Origin: Tepidiphilus succinatimandens
Lineage (GTDB): Bacteria > Pseudomonadota > Gammaproteobacteria > Burkholderiales > Rhodocyclaceae
DNA: 64,000 bases
Reading direction: 5' to 3'
Assembly (NCBI RefSeq): GCF_006503695.1
Contig: NZ_SBIK01000005.1
Location: forward strand, 1-64,000
Below the pieces are notes generated by a model, which was given only the letters and a program-made list of their open reading frames with translations, had not been told where the DNA came from and did no database searches. Shown here one piece after another: positions 43,433-58,939 of this stretch. Each line of letters opens with the position of its first letter. The stretch's first letter is position 1. Both the position numbers and the translations under genes were made by a program.

Positions 43433-43436
<4 letters not shown>
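43128..43436 (+). CDS. sdhE: FAD assembly factor SdhE
   Basis: A 102-residue helical protein of the SdhE/YgfY family that helps attach FAD covalently to SdhA. The position after sdhB and the motif [20 protein letters not shown] identify it. The conserved RGxxE motif reads RALLE, so the glycine is replaced by alanine. A 20-residue Arg/Gly-rich tail is longer than in short family members. It is coupled to sdhB and to gltA by four-base overlaps. Confidence 0.9.
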
Positions 43437-44728
<1,292 letters not shown>

Positions 44729-44777
44729 AGCGCCGTATGATCGGAATACAGGCTCGAGCCTGAAAGAGAGAATCCCC

Positions 44778-47612
<2,835 letters not shown>

Positions 47613-47640
47613 GCGCCTACCAGACCGTCAGGAGAATGAT

Positions 47641-48843
47641 ATGTTGATCGAAGTGAAAGTGCCGCAGCTGTCCGAATCGGTGGCCGAAGCCTCGCTGGTG
47701 GCCTGGCACAAGAAGGAAGGGGAATTCGTCCGTCGCGACGAGAACCTCGTCGATATCGAGACCGACAAAGTGGTGCTCGAGACGCCCGCCCCCGCCGATG
47801 GGGTGCTGGTGAAGATCCTCAAGGGGGATGGGGCTCCCGTCACCTCGGGCGAGGTGATCGCCCAGATCGATACCGAGGCCAAACCGTCTGCCGGTGAGCC
47901 GGCGGCGGCTGCGGCGCCTGCACCGACGGCCCAGCCCGCGGCCCAAGCCGCAGCGACGGCTGCCGTGGCGAGCCCTGCCGCGCGCAAGATCCTGGAAGAA
48001 AAAGGGGTGGCGCCCGAGAGCGTCGCCGGTAGCGGGCGCGGCGGACGCATCACCAAGGAAGACGCGCTCGCGGCTCAGCCGGCGGCTGCCAAGCCGGTCG
48101 TGGCCGCTGCGCCCGCCGTGCCGCCCGTCGCCGTGAGCGGGGAGCGTCCCGAGCAGCGCGTGCCCATGACCAAGCTGCGCAAGCGCATCGCCGAACGCCT
48201 GCTGCAGTCGAAGAACGAAAACGCCATGCTGACCACCTTCAACGAGGTCAACATGGCCGCGGTCATTGAGCTGCGCAAGAAGTACGGTGAGAAGTTCGAG
48301 AAGGAACACGGCGTGCGCCTTGGCTTCATGAGCTTCTTCGTCAAGGCCGCCTGCGCCGCCTTGAAGAAGTTTCCCATCCTCAACGCCTCGGTCGATGGCG
48401 ACGACATCATCTACCACGGCTACATCGACATCGGCATCGCCGTGGGTTCGCCGCGCGGTCTGGTGGTGCCCATCCTGCGCGACGCCGACCAGCTCTCCAT
48501 GGCCGAGATCGAGCAGAAGATCGCCGAGTTCGGTGCCAAGGCCAAGGATGGACGTCTGTCGCTCGAAGATCTCACTGGAGGTACCTTCTCCATCTCCAAC
48601 GGCGGGGTGTTCGGCTCCATGCTCTCCACGCCGATCATCAACCCGCCGCAATCGGCCATCCTCGGCATCCACGCCACCAAAGACCGTCCGGTGGTCGAGA
48701 ACGGCCAGATCGTGATCCGTCCGATCAACTACCTGGCGCTTTCGTACGACCATCGAATCATCGACGGGCGCGAGGCGGTGCTGGGACTCGTGACGATCAA
48801 AGAGGCTCTGGAAGATCCGGCGCGCCTGCTCTTTGGCGTGTGA
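47641..48843 (+). CDS. sucB: Dihydrolipoyllysine-residue succinyltransferase (E2)
   Basis: A 400-residue core of the 2-oxoglutarate dehydrogenase complex. One lipoyl domain carries Lys43 in [10 protein letters not shown]. An Ala/Pro-rich linker (about 80-115) follows, then the E1/E3-binding domain (about 118-155, [13 protein letters not shown]) and the catalytic domain with His371 and Asp375 ([13 protein letters not shown]). The start is the ATG at 47641, 28 bases after sucA. A GC-rich hairpin with five T follows its stop, before lpd. Confidence 0.97.
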   Translation: MLIEVKVPQLSESVAEASLVAWHKKEGEFVRRDENLVDIETDKVVLETPAPADGVLVKILKGDGAPVTSGEVIAQIDTEAKPSAGEPAAAAAPAPTAQPAAQAAATAAVASPAARKILEEKGVAPESVAGSGRGGRITKEDALAAQPAAAKPVVAAAPAVPPVAVSGERPEQRVPMTKLRKRIAERLLQSKNENAMLTTFNEVNMAAVIELRKKYGEKFEKEHGVRLGFMSFFVKAACAALKKFPILNASVDGDDIIYHGYIDIGIAVGSPRGLVVPILRDADQLSMAEIEQKIAEFGAKAKDGRLSLEDLTGGTFSISNGGVFGSMLSTPIINPPQSAILGIHATKDRPVVENGQIVIRPINYLALSYDHRIIDGREAVLGLVTIKEALEDPARLLFGV

Positions 48844-48851
48844 GTGCCGCG

Positions 48852-48876
48852 GGGGCGGCGCGGGCCGCCCCTTTTT
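48852..48876 (+). terminator. Terminator-like hairpin between sucB and lpd
   Basis: GGGGCGGC (48852-48859) pairs with GCCGCCCC (48864-48871) across GCGG, followed by five T. It may lower lpd expression relative to sucAB or act as a 3' stability element. Confidence 0.55.
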
Positions 48877-48897
48877 CGTCACGAGGAGGAAGGATCG

Positions 48898-50319
48898 ATG
48901 CAAAGTTTCGACGTACTGGTGATCGGCGGCGGGCCCGGCGGTTACGTCGCGGCCATCCGCGCCGCACAGCTCGGCTTCAAGACTGCTTGTTGTGAATCCA
49001 ACCCGTATGCCGACCCCAAGGGCGAACCGCGCCTGGGCGGCACCTGCCTCAACGTGGGCTGCATTCCGTCGAAGGCGCTGCTGCACACGTCGCACCTCTA
49101 TGAAGAGGCGGCGCATACGTTTGCCGGTCAAGGCATTCGTGTCCAGGGGCTCGCGATCGACGTGCCGGCGATGATGCAGCGCAAGGCTGGCATCGTCACC
49201 CAGCTCACCCAGGGGATCAAGGGGCTCTTTCGCAAGAACAAGGTGAGCTTGCTGCCGGGCCACGGGCGGTTTCTCGGCCGCGAGGGGGAATCCTGGCAAA
49301 TCCGCGTGGGCGAGGAGACGGTGCTCGCCAAGCACGTGATCGTGGCCACTGGCTCCAAGGCGCGTCACCTGCCGAACCTGCCGGTAGACAACCGCATCGT
49401 GTGCGACAACGTGGGAGCGCTCGAGCTGCAGGTCGTGCCCGAGCGGCTCGTCATCGTCGGTGCGGGCGTGATCGGGCTCGAGATGGGGTCGGTGTGGCGC
49501 CGTCTGGGGTCGGAAGTGACCATCCTCGAAGCGCTGCCCGACTTCCTTGCCGCCGCCGACGCGGACGTGGCCAAGGAGGCACTGTCGCTCTTCACCAAGC
49601 AGGGCTTGAAGTTCCAGTTCGGCGTCACCATCGAGGGGGCCGAGCTGAAGGGTGACGGGGCGGTTTTGCGCTACCGCGACCAGGAGGGCAAGGAGCAGAC
49701 GCTGGAGGCCGACCGAGTCATCGTCTCGGTGGGGCGTGTGCCCAATACCGAAGGGCTCGGCGCCGAGGAAGTCGGGTTGCAGGTCAATGAGCGCGGCCAG
49801 ATCGCGGTCGATGAGCACTGCCGCACCAACCTGCCCAACGTCTGGGCGGTGGGCGACGTGGTGCGCGGTCCCATGCTCGCGCACAAGGCGATGGAAGAAG
49901 GGGTGATGGTGGCCGAGCGCATCGCCGGGCAGGCGGGGCACGTGAATTACGACGCCATCCCGTGGGTGATCTACACGGCGCCCGAGATCGCCTGGGTGGG
50001 CAAGACCGAAGCCCAGCTCAAGGCCGAGGGCGCGGAGTATCGCGTCGGCAAGATCCCCTTCCTTGCCAACGGTCGGGCGTTGGGCATGGGGGCGCCGCAG
50101 GGTTTCATCAAGATGATCGCCTGTGCCAAGACCGACCGTATCCTGGGCGTGCACATCATCGGGGCGAACGCCTCCGAGCTCATCGCCGAGGCGGTGGTAG
50201 CGCTGGAGTTCGGCGCCGCTGCCGAGGACATTGCGCGCATCTGCCATGCCCACCCGACGCTGTCCGAGGTGATGCACGAGGCGGCGCTGGCGGTCGATCG
50301 CCGGCCTCTGCATTTCTGA
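48898..50319 (+). CDS. lpd: Dihydrolipoamide dehydrogenase (E3)
   Basis: A 473-residue flavoprotein that reoxidises dihydrolipoamide in 2-oxoacid dehydrogenase complexes. FAD-binding [19 protein letters not shown] is at about 8-26 and the redox disulfide Cys50/Cys55 lies in [13 protein letters not shown]. The NAD-binding [13 protein letters not shown] lies mid-chain, and HAHPTLSE near the C-terminus holds the catalytic histidine and glutamate. A GAGGAAGGA ribosome site precedes the ATG. Its stop overlaps the zapE start (TGATG). Confidence 0.96.
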   Translation: MQSFDVLVIGGGPGGYVAAIRAAQLGFKTACCESNPYADPKGEPRLGGTCLNVGCIPSKALLHTSHLYEEAAHTFAGQGIRVQGLAIDVPAMMQRKAGIVTQLTQGIKGLFRKNKVSLLPGHGRFLGREGESWQIRVGEETVLAKHVIVATGSKARHLPNLPVDNRIVCDNVGALELQVVPERLVIVGAGVIGLEMGSVWRRLGSEVTILEALPDFLAAADADVAKEALSLFTKQGLKFQFGVTIEGAELKGDGAVLRYRDQEGKEQTLEADRVIVSVGRVPNTEGLGAEEVGLQVNERGQIAVDEHCRTNLPNVWAVGDVVRGPMLAHKAMEEGVMVAERIAGQAGHVNYDAIPWVIYTAPEIAWVGKTEAQLKAEGAEYRVGKIPFLANGRALGMGAPQGFIKMIACAKTDRILGVHIIGANASELIAEAVVALEFGAAAEDIARICHAHPTLSEVMHEAALAVDRRPLHF

Positions 50320-51476
50320 TGGCCGAGCAGGTTGCGGCTGCGGCGGGCGACATCGTCGCGGCCTATGAGGCGGCGCTCGCCGAGCGGGGCTATCGTCCTG
50401 ATCCGGCGCAGCGCCGCGCCGTCGAGCGCCTCCAGCGGCTGTGCGAGGACCTGTGCCGCGGCGCAGGGGCCCGGTCGCGCACCGAAGGATCGTCGCGCTC
50501 GCCGCTGGGCTTGCTGCGCCGCGTCTTCGCGGCCAAGGAGACGGCGCCGCCCGAGCCGGCGGTGCGCAGCGTCTACCTCTGGGGCGGGGTGGGGCGCGGC
50601 AAGAGCTTCGTGATGGACGTGTTCTTTGCCGCTTGTCCCTTTGCCGCCAAGCGCCGGGTGCATTTCCATGCCTTCATGCAGCGCGTGCATGAAGACCTGC
50701 GGCGGCACCGCGAAGTGCCCGATCCCTTGGCGAAGGTGGCCGAGGACATCGCCGCCGAGGTGCGGCTGCTGTGTTTCGACGAATTCCACGTCTCGGACAT
50801 CGCCGATGCCATGATCCTGGGGCGGCTGCTGGAAGCGCTGCTCGCGCGCGGCGTGGCCTTCGTGCTCACCTCGAACTATCCCCCGCACGGGCTCTATCCC
50901 AATGGGCTCATGCGGGTGAATTTTCTGCCCACCATCGCGCTCATCGAACGCACCTTCGACGTGCTGGAGGTCGATTCCGGCACCGACTACCGCCTGCGTA
51001 CCCTGGAGAACGTCGAGCTCTACCTCGTGCCGCCTTCGCCGGAGAACGAGGCGAAATTGCGAGAGGACTTTCGGCGCCTGACGGGCCAAGATCCCGTGCC
51101 AGGCATGCTCGAGCTCTTCGAGCGCGAGATTCCCTATCTCGGCCGGCACCAAGACGTGATCTGGTTCACCTTCGCGGCGCTGTGCGACGGGCCGCGCTCG
51201 CAGAACGACTACCTGGAAATCGCGCGCGAACACGACACGGTGCTCCTGAGCGGCATTCCCCGCATGGGGCCGGCGCAGTCCTCGCAGGCGCGGCGCTTCA
51301 CCTGGCTCATCGACGTGCTCTACGATCATCGGGTGAAACTGATCGCCACCGCCGCAGCCGAACCGCAGGAGCTCTACCGTGAGGGCTTGAACGCGCACGA
51401 GTTCGCCCGTACCGCGAGCCGCCTGATCGAGATGCGCACGCGCGATTATCTGGCCGAAGCCCATCGGCCCGGCTGA
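50319..51476 (+). CDS. zapE: Cell division protein ZapE (AFG1-like ATPase)
   Basis: A 385-residue AAA-type ATPase that in E. coli associates with FtsZ at the constricting ring; the AFG1 group also acts in protein quality control. Walker A is GGVGRGKSFVMD near residues 88-99 and Walker B LLCFDEFHVSDIADA. Family blocks LTSNYPPHGLYPNGL and RTASRLIEM are present. It overlaps the lpd stop by one base, so it is probably cotranscribed with the TCA genes; this pairing is common in betaproteobacteria. Confidence 0.92.
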   Translation: MAEQVAAAAGDIVAAYEAALAERGYRPDPAQRRAVERLQRLCEDLCRGAGARSRTEGSSRSPLGLLRRVFAAKETAPPEPAVRSVYLWGGVGRGKSFVMDVFFAACPFAAKRRVHFHAFMQRVHEDLRRHREVPDPLAKVAEDIAAEVRLLCFDEFHVSDIADAMILGRLLEALLARGVAFVLTSNYPPHGLYPNGLMRVNFLPTIALIERTFDVLEVDSGTDYRLRTLENVELYLVPPSPENEAKLREDFRRLTGQDPVPGMLELFEREIPYLGRHQDVIWFTFAALCDGPRSQNDYLEIAREHDTVLLSGIPRMGPAQSSQARRFTWLIDVLYDHRVKLIATAAAEPQELYREGLNAHEFARTASRLIEMRTRDYLAEAHRPG

Positions 51477-51487
51477 CGGAAGCGGCA

Positions 51488-53467
51488 ATGGACGGGGAGA
51501 CGCTCGAGGCGCGCATCGAAGAGGAGCTCGGCCCGGGCGGACGGCTCGCCGCGGCGATTCCCGGTTTCGTCCATCGGCCGCAGCAGCACGAGATGGCGCT
51601 CGCGGTGGTCCGCGCCATCGAGGAGAAAGCGGTGCTGCTCGCCGAGGCCGGCACCGGCACCGGCAAGACCTTTGCCTATCTGCTGCCGGCCTTGCTCTCC
51701 GGGCGCAAGGTGATCGTGTCGACCGGCACGAAGACCTTGCAGGATCAGCTCTTTCACCGTGACCTGCCGCGTCTGAAGGAGGCGTTGAAGATTCCGGTGC
51801 GAACGGCGCTCCTCAAGGGGCGCCAGAACTACGTTTGCCACTACCACCTCGAACGCAATCTTGCCCACGGCCGCTTCACCACCGCCGAAGATGCGGCGCT
51901 CTTGCGTCGCATCGCGCGCTTCGCCCAGCACACGACGTCCGGCGACAAGGCGGAATGTCCCGAAGTGCCCGAGGATGCCTTCGCCTGGGTCTTCGCCACG
52001 TCCTCGCGCGACAACTGTCTCGGTCAGGACTGTCCTCATTGGCAGGAGTGCTTCCTCATGAAGGCGCGGCGCGCGGCGCAGGAGGCCGAGTGCGTGGTGG
52101 TGAACCACCACCTCTTTTTCTCCGATCTGGTGCTGCGCGACGAGGGGGTGGGCGGTCTCTTGCCCGAGGCGGACCTGGTGGTGTTCGACGAGGCGCATCA
52201 GCTGCCCGAGCTCGCGGCGGTTTTCTTCGGTGAGAGCCTGGCGTCGAGCCAGTGCTTGGAGCTCGTGCGCGATGCCCGGGTGGAGGCGCTGGTGGCGGCG
52301 CCGGATTTCCGGCCGCTACGCGAGGCGATCGACGCCTTCGACAAGGCGGTGAAGGACCTGCGGCTGAGCCTGCCGGCCGAGACGCTGCGCTGGCCGCGGC
52401 AGCAGGCGCTGGAGCAGGCCGTCGGGTTCGAATCGGCCCTGCAGACCTTGACGGCGAGTGCGGCGGCCTTGCGTGAGGCGCTGGCAAGCCAGCAGGAACG
52501 CAGCGAGAACCTGCCGCGGCTCGCGGCCAGGGCCGAGGCCTTGGAGCGCCTGCTCACCCAGTGGGGCGAAGGGGAGGAGCGCTTCGTGCATTGGGTGGAG
52601 GCGGTCGGCACGCGGCTCACCCTGCACCGTACGCCGATCGAAGCGGGGCCGGCTTTTTCCCGGCTCATCGGCGGCGGGGAGCGGGCCTGGGTGATGACTT
52701 CGGCGACGCTCGCAGTGGCCGGTTCGTTCGCGCATTTTCGCCGTGACCTTGGCCTGTTCGACGAGGAACTGCCGGTGCGGGAAGGAATCTGGGCGAGCCC
52801 GTTCGACTATCGCCGCCAGGCTTTGCTGCTGGTGCCCCAAGGGATGCCGGAGCCGGGTTCGCCGCAGCATCTGCCGGCGGTGGAGGAATTGGCCGAGCGG
52901 CTGATCCGTGCCGCCGAAGGGCGGGCTTTCGTGCTTTGTACCTCGCTCAAGGCGATGCAGCGCCTGGGTGAGGGTCTGCGAGCGCGCTTGGGGGTAGAGT
53001 ACACGGTGATGGTGCAGGGCGAAGGATCGCGCCATGCCCTGCTCGAGCGCTTTCGCGCCACGCCGCGGGCCGTACTCGTCGGCAGCCAGAGTTTCTGGGA
53101 AGGAGTGGACGTCGCCGGCGAGGCGCTCTCGCTCGTCATCATCGACAAGCTGCCGTTCGCCCCGCCAGACGATCCCGTGCTCGCCGCGCGCATGGCCCGG
53201 CTCGAAGCGCAGGGGGAGTCGCCCTTTGCCTTGTTGCAGTTGCCGCGTGCTACGATCCAACTCAAACAGGGTGCGGGACGGCTCATCCGCAGCGAGCGCG
53301 ACCGCGGCGTGCTGTGTATCTGCGATCCGCGCATGGCGACGCGCGGTTACGGTAAGATTCTGTGGTCCAGTCTGCCGCCCATGGCGCGGTCGCGCGAAGT
53401 GGCACGGGCAGAGTCCTTCCTGGCGACGCTTGCCTGCGAGGCGCGCGGAGAATGCCCTTCGCCCTAA
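51488..53467 (+). CDS. YoaA/DinG-type ATP-dependent DNA helicase
   Basis: A 659-residue superfamily 2 XPD-like helicase. Walker A is AEAGTGTGKTFAYLLP near 54-69, and DEAH appears as VVFDEAHQLPELA. Four cysteines for a [4Fe-4S] cluster are Cys117, Cys177, Cys182 and Cys188. Motif VI-like QGAGRLIRSERDRGVL is near the C-terminus. It is closer to YoaA than to DinG by size, lacking an exonuclease domain. The likely role is unwinding damaged DNA intermediates. It starts 11 bases after zapE. Confidence 0.9.
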   Translation: MDGETLEARIEEELGPGGRLAAAIPGFVHRPQQHEMALAVVRAIEEKAVLLAEAGTGTGKTFAYLLPALLSGRKVIVSTGTKTLQDQLFHRDLPRLKEALKIPVRTALLKGRQNYVCHYHLERNLAHGRFTTAEDAALLRRIARFAQHTTSGDKAECPEVPEDAFAWVFATSSRDNCLGQDCPHWQECFLMKARRAAQEAECVVVNHHLFFSDLVLRDEGVGGLLPEADLVVFDEAHQLPELAAVFFGESLASSQCLELVRDARVEALVAAPDFRPLREAIDAFDKAVKDLRLSLPAETLRWPRQQALEQAVGFESALQTLTASAAALREALASQQERSENLPRLAARAEALERLLTQWGEGEERFVHWVEAVGTRLTLHRTPIEAGPAFSRLIGGGERAWVMTSATLAVAGSFAHFRRDLGLFDEELPVREGIWASPFDYRRQALLLVPQGMPEPGSPQHLPAVEELAERLIRAAEGRAFVLCTSLKAMQRLGEGLRARLGVEYTVMVQGEGSRHALLERFRATPRAVLVGSQSFWEGVDVAGEALSLVIIDKLPFAPPDDPVLAARMARLEAQGESPFALLQLPRATIQLKQGAGRLIRSERDRGVLCICDPRMATRGYGKILWSSLPPMARSREVARAESFLATLACEARGECPSP

Positions 53468-53516
53468 AGTCCTCAGGAAGGCGGGGCACAATGAATCCCC
53501 AAGAGAGGAAAAGGAA

Positions 53517-54722
53517 ATGGCGCAAAGCCTGATGTCGTTCGAAGAGGGCTTGTCCCGCTTGCTCACGGCCGCGGAGCCGGTGCTCGAAGAAGAACTGATC
53601 GAGACGCTGGAGGCGGAGCGGCGCGTCTTGTCGGAGACCCTCTATTCTCCGATCGCCTTGCCCCGCCAGGACACGGCGGCGATGGATGGCTATGCCGTGC
53701 GCTGCGCCGACGTCGCGCACCTTGGCGCGCGTCTGCCGGTACGCCAGCGAATTCCGGCGGGCTCGGTCGGCGTGCCGCTCGAGCCGGGCAGCGCCGCGCG
53801 CATCTTCACCGGTGCGCCCTTGCCCGAGGGGGCCGATGCGGTCGTGATGCAGGAGCGGGTGGAGGTGGAAGGAGACGAAGTCATCTTCCACCACGTTCCG
53901 TATCCGTGGGAATCGGTGCGGCGGGCGGGCAGTGAAATCGCCCTGGGATGCGAGATCCTGACGGCGGGCACCCGCCTGAGTCCGCAGGCGCTGGGCCTTG
54001 CGGCCGCCGTGGGGTATGCTACCCTGCCGGTGCGCCGCCGCGTCCGCGTGGCGCTCTTTTCGACGGGCGACGAGCTGGTGATGCCGGGACAGCCGCTCGG
54101 TCCAGGCCAGATCTACAATTCGAACCGCTATCTGCTGCGCGCCTTGCTCAAAGAGCTCGGCTGCCTGGTCGAGGATTACGGCGTGGTGCCGGATCGTTTC
54201 GAAGAAACCCGGGCGGCGCTGCGGCGGACGGCCGACGGGGCGGACGTCGTCCTGACGAGTGGCGGGGTCTCCGTAGGGGAGGAGGATCACGTCGTGGCCG
54301 CCGTGCGGCAGGAAGGGCGGCTGGACCTGTGGAAACTGGCGATCAAGCCGGGCAAGCCGCTTGCCTACGGGCGCCTCGGGGCGGCGCACTTCCTGGGGCT
54401 GCCGGGGAATCCGGTCTCCGCTTTCGTCACCTTCGTCCTCTTCGTCCGTCCGTTCCTGTTGCGCCTGCAAGGGGTGCGGGAAGTGCTGGATCCGCCCCTG
54501 TGGGTGGAGGCGGGCTTCACCCGCCTGAAGGCCGATCCACGGCGGGAATTCCTGCGGGCCCGGCTCGATGCCCGGGGTCGGGCGGTGCTCCATCCCGATC
54601 AGGGATCGGCGATGCTCGCTTCCCTCGTCTGGGCCGACGGCCTGGTCGAGGTGCCGCCGGCCACCCCTATCCGCGAAGGGGACCTGGTCCGCTACCGTCC
54701 TTTTGCGCGTTTGCTGGGATGA
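53517..54722 (+). CDS. moeA: Molybdopterin molybdenumtransferase
   Basis: A 401-residue enzyme that inserts molybdate into adenylated molybdopterin. It has the MoeA N-terminal domain with LPRQDTAAMDGYAVR and the ARIFTGAPLPEGADAVVMQE block. The MoaB-like domain has FSTGDELVMPGQPLGPGQIYNSN and LTSGGVSVGEEDHV, with a C-terminal beta-barrel domain IV. A strong AAAAGGAA ribosome site precedes the ATG. It heads a moeA-moaD-moaE set; the remaining moa genes are not in the window. Confidence 0.95.
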   Translation: MAQSLMSFEEGLSRLLTAAEPVLEEELIETLEAERRVLSETLYSPIALPRQDTAAMDGYAVRCADVAHLGARLPVRQRIPAGSVGVPLEPGSAARIFTGAPLPEGADAVVMQERVEVEGDEVIFHHVPYPWESVRRAGSEIALGCEILTAGTRLSPQALGLAAAVGYATLPVRRRVRVALFSTGDELVMPGQPLGPGQIYNSNRYLLRALLKELGCLVEDYGVVPDRFEETRAALRRTADGADVVLTSGGVSVGEEDHVVAAVRQEGRLDLWKLAIKPGKPLAYGRLGAAHFLGLPGNPVSAFVTFVLFVRPFLLRLQGVREVLDPPLWVEAGFTRLKADPRREFLRARLDARGRAVLHPDQGSAMLASLVWADGLVEVPPATPIREGDLVRYRPFARLLG

Positions 54723-54747
54723 GGATCGAAGGGAAGGAGGGGCAGAG

Positions 54748-55002
54748 ATGGCGGTGAGAGTGCTCTATTTCGCGGCGCTGCGCGATGCCTTGCCGCTCGC
54801 CGAGGAATCGGTGGCGCTGCCGGCGGGGGTCGAGACGATGGCGGCGCTGCGCGCCTGGCTCGGTGCCAGGGGAGAGGCGTGGGCGCCGCTCGTGACGTGG
54901 AAGACGCTGCGCTGTGCCCGCAACCAGGCGCTCTGCGCCTGGGACGAACCGGTGCGGGACGGCGACGAGGTGGCGTTTTTCCCACCAGTGACGGGGGGGT
55001 GA
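54748..55002 (+). CDS. moaD: Molybdopterin synthase sulfur carrier subunit
   Basis: An 84-residue ubiquitin-like protein ending in Gly-Gly (FFPPVTGG), the site of thiocarboxylate formation. It starts VRVLYFAALRDAL, typical of MoaD. It delivers sulfur to precursor Z together with MoaE. AAGGAGGGG precedes the ATG, and moaE begins four bases after the stop. Confidence 0.93.
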   Translation: MAVRVLYFAALRDALPLAEESVALPAGVETMAALRAWLGARGEAWAPLVTWKTLRCARNQALCAWDEPVRDGDEVAFFPPVTGG

Positions 55003-55006
55003 GACG

Positions 55007-55444
55007 ATGTGGACCGTCCGGGTGCAGATCGAAGACTTCGACGTGGGGGCCGAAGACGAACGGCTACAGGGGGCTTCGCCCGAGGTGGGCGCCGTGGTGA
55101 GCTTCGTCGGCACCGTGCGCGGCGGCGAAGTGCGGTCGATGACTCTGGAGCATTATCCTGGCATGACCGAGAAGTCGCTCGAGGCTCTGGTCGAGGAGGC
55201 GCGCCGCCGTTGGTCTTTGATCGCAGTGACGGTGATCCACCGCGTGGGGCGATTGATGCCGGGCGAGCGCATCGTGTTCGTGGGCGTGGCGAGTCGCCAT
55301 CGCGCAGATGCGTTTGCGGCGTGTGAATTTTTGATCGATCGCCTCAAGACCGAGGCGCCCTTCTGGAAGAAGGAAGAAACGGAAGGGGTCGCCCGTTGGG
55401 TCGAGGCGAGGGAGTCGGACGAAAAACGGGCACGCCGCTGGTGA
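55007..55444 (+). CDS. moaE: Molybdopterin synthase catalytic subunit
   Basis: A 145-residue catalytic subunit that converts cyclic pyranopterin monophosphate to molybdopterin. It has the conserved GAVVSFVGTVRGG and LEHYPGMTEKSL, IHRVGRLMPGERIVFVGVASRHRADAF, and the lysine-bearing LKTEAPFWKKEE. It pairs with MoaD encoded just upstream and converges with the phasin gene. Confidence 0.95.
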   Translation: MWTVRVQIEDFDVGAEDERLQGASPEVGAVVSFVGTVRGGEVRSMTLEHYPGMTEKSLEALVEEARRRWSLIAVTVIHRVGRLMPGERIVFVGVASRHRADAFAACEFLIDRLKTEAPFWKKEETEGVARWVEARESDEKRARRW

Positions 55445-55471
55445 GCGGCCCGCCCGCTTCGTAGGGGGCGA

Positions 55472-55993
55472 TTACTTCTTGGCGCCGCCTTGCGTTGTTT
55501 GCTGGGCGCCGGAGATCATGTTCTGCCAGGCTTCGGTGGTCATCTTCGACATTTGCTCGAGCACGGCGCGGGACTGGTCGATGGCGCTCTGCACGGCTTT
55601 CATCGGGTCTTCACTGCCCATTTTCGGCAGGTTGGTGCCGAGCGACTGCATGGCCTGCGTCCATTCCTGGGAACCCGTGGTGATCGCTTCGGAGACGAGG
55701 CGGTTGAGCTCGGCCTGGGCCTTGACGGTGAGCTGGGCGATCTCGTTGATGCAGCCCATGATTTTCTCGGCCGATTTCTGCGCGAATTCCTGACGCAGCT
55801 TGAGCTGCTCTTCGGGGGCCTGGGCGGCGAGCAGGGCTTGGGTGCTGCGCGCACCTTCTTCGAAGAGCGCCTTGGCGGTTTCGATCTGCAGCGCGAGCAG
55901 GCGCTGGGTATTGTCGATGGCCATCTGGGTGAATTTCATCGCGTTTTCCAGCTGTTTTTGCTGCAATTGCGCGAAATTGGTCTGATTCTTCAT
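55472..55993 (-). CDS. phaP: Phasin family protein (polyhydroxyalkanoate granule protein)
   Basis: A 173-residue amphipathic helical protein with no cysteine-rich or catalytic motif. It is of the phasin_2 type, with FAQLQQKQLENAMKFTQMAIDNTQRLLALQIE, Ala/Gln/Glu-rich helices and an unstructured GGAKK tail. Phasins coat polyhydroxybutyrate granules and control their number and size. A sigma-70 promoter with a TATAGT -10 lies just upstream. It diverges from clpB across a 205-base gap. The synthase gene phaC is not in the window. Confidence 0.85.
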   Translation of the reverse strand: MKNQTNFAQLQQKQLENAMKFTQMAIDNTQRLLALQIETAKALFEEGARSTQALLAAQAPEEQLKLRQEFAQKSAEKIMGCINEIAQLTVKAQAELNRLVSEAITTGSQEWTQAMQSLGTNLPKMGSEDPMKAVQSAIDQSRAVLEQMSKMTTEAWQNMISGAQQTTQGGAKK

Positions 55994-56042
55994 GGTTGGC
56001 TCCCGAGGTAGGATGTAGCGACGTCGACAAAAAGTTTTTTTC

Positions 56043-56071
56043 ACTATAGCATCGTTCATGCAGGGGTGCAA
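56043..56071 (-). promoter_or_regulatory. phaP promoter
   Basis: Minus strand -35 TTGCAC (56071-56066), 17-base spacer, -10 TATAGT (56048-56043). Confidence 0.65.
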
Positions 56072-56093
56072 GAAAAAAGTGATGCAGCGCACA

Positions 56094-56119
56094 ATGCCAT
56101 CGTATAAATTGTATGGCAT
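56094..56119. repeat. Inverted repeat between phaP and clpB
   Basis: Arms ATGCCAT (56094-56100) and ATGGCAT (56113-56119) around a 12-base AT-rich centre. It lies just upstream of both promoters and has the size of a dimeric regulator site. The regulator is unknown; a polyhydroxyalkanoate-responsive PhaR-type repressor is one possibility. Confidence 0.4.
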
Positions 56120-56133
56120 TTTTCTCCGTCGGT

Positions 56134-56163
56134 CTTGAATTTCCCCGGGCCGGAGCCTATATA
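56134..56163 (+). promoter_or_regulatory. clpB promoter, possibly heat-shock (sigma-32) type
   Basis: CTTGAAT (56134-56140), then 15 bases, then CCTATATA (56156-56163), roughly matching sigma-32. The same stretch also reads as sigma-70: TTGAAT, 17 bases, TATATA (56158-56163). The two readings cannot be separated by eye. Confidence 0.5.
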
Positions 56164-56198
56164 CAAGGCATCGACAATTTTCTTCGACGGAGTCCTCC

Positions 56199-58778
<2,580 letters not shown>

Positions 58779-58798
58779 TCGCTCCTGCGCCGAGAAGG

Positions 58799-58834
58799 GC
58801 GGGAACCGGCAAGTGGGCCGGTTCCCGCTTTTTT
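58799..58834 (+). terminator. Intrinsic terminator of clpB
   Basis: GCGGGAACCGGC (58799-58810) pairs perfectly with GCCGGTTCCCGC (58817-58828) across six bases, followed by six T. Confidence 0.93.
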
Positions 58835-58881
58835 ACGTCCAAACAGGGGAAATGCCGTTCTTCGGGGGCGTTTTTCTGCCG

Positions 58882-58909
58882 TTGACCTTGTCGTCGCGGC
58901 TGCGATCAT
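58882..58909 (+). promoter_or_regulatory. Candidate promoter of the flhB-flhA genes
   Basis: -35 TTGACC (58882-58887), 16-base spacer, -10 GATCAT (58904-58909), 30 bases before the flhB GTG. A flagellar master-regulator site cannot be recognised by eye. Confidence 0.4.
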
Positions 58910-58939
58910 GAAAGGGTCGGGTAGTGGGAGGGCCACGGC

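Noticed and set aside
44749-44762. Perfect palindrome CAGGCTCGAGCCTG between gltA and sucA
   Set aside because: Only five pairs are possible with a TCGA loop and there is no T-run. It lies in an operon gap with no promoter pattern, so it is probably chance in GC-rich sequence.
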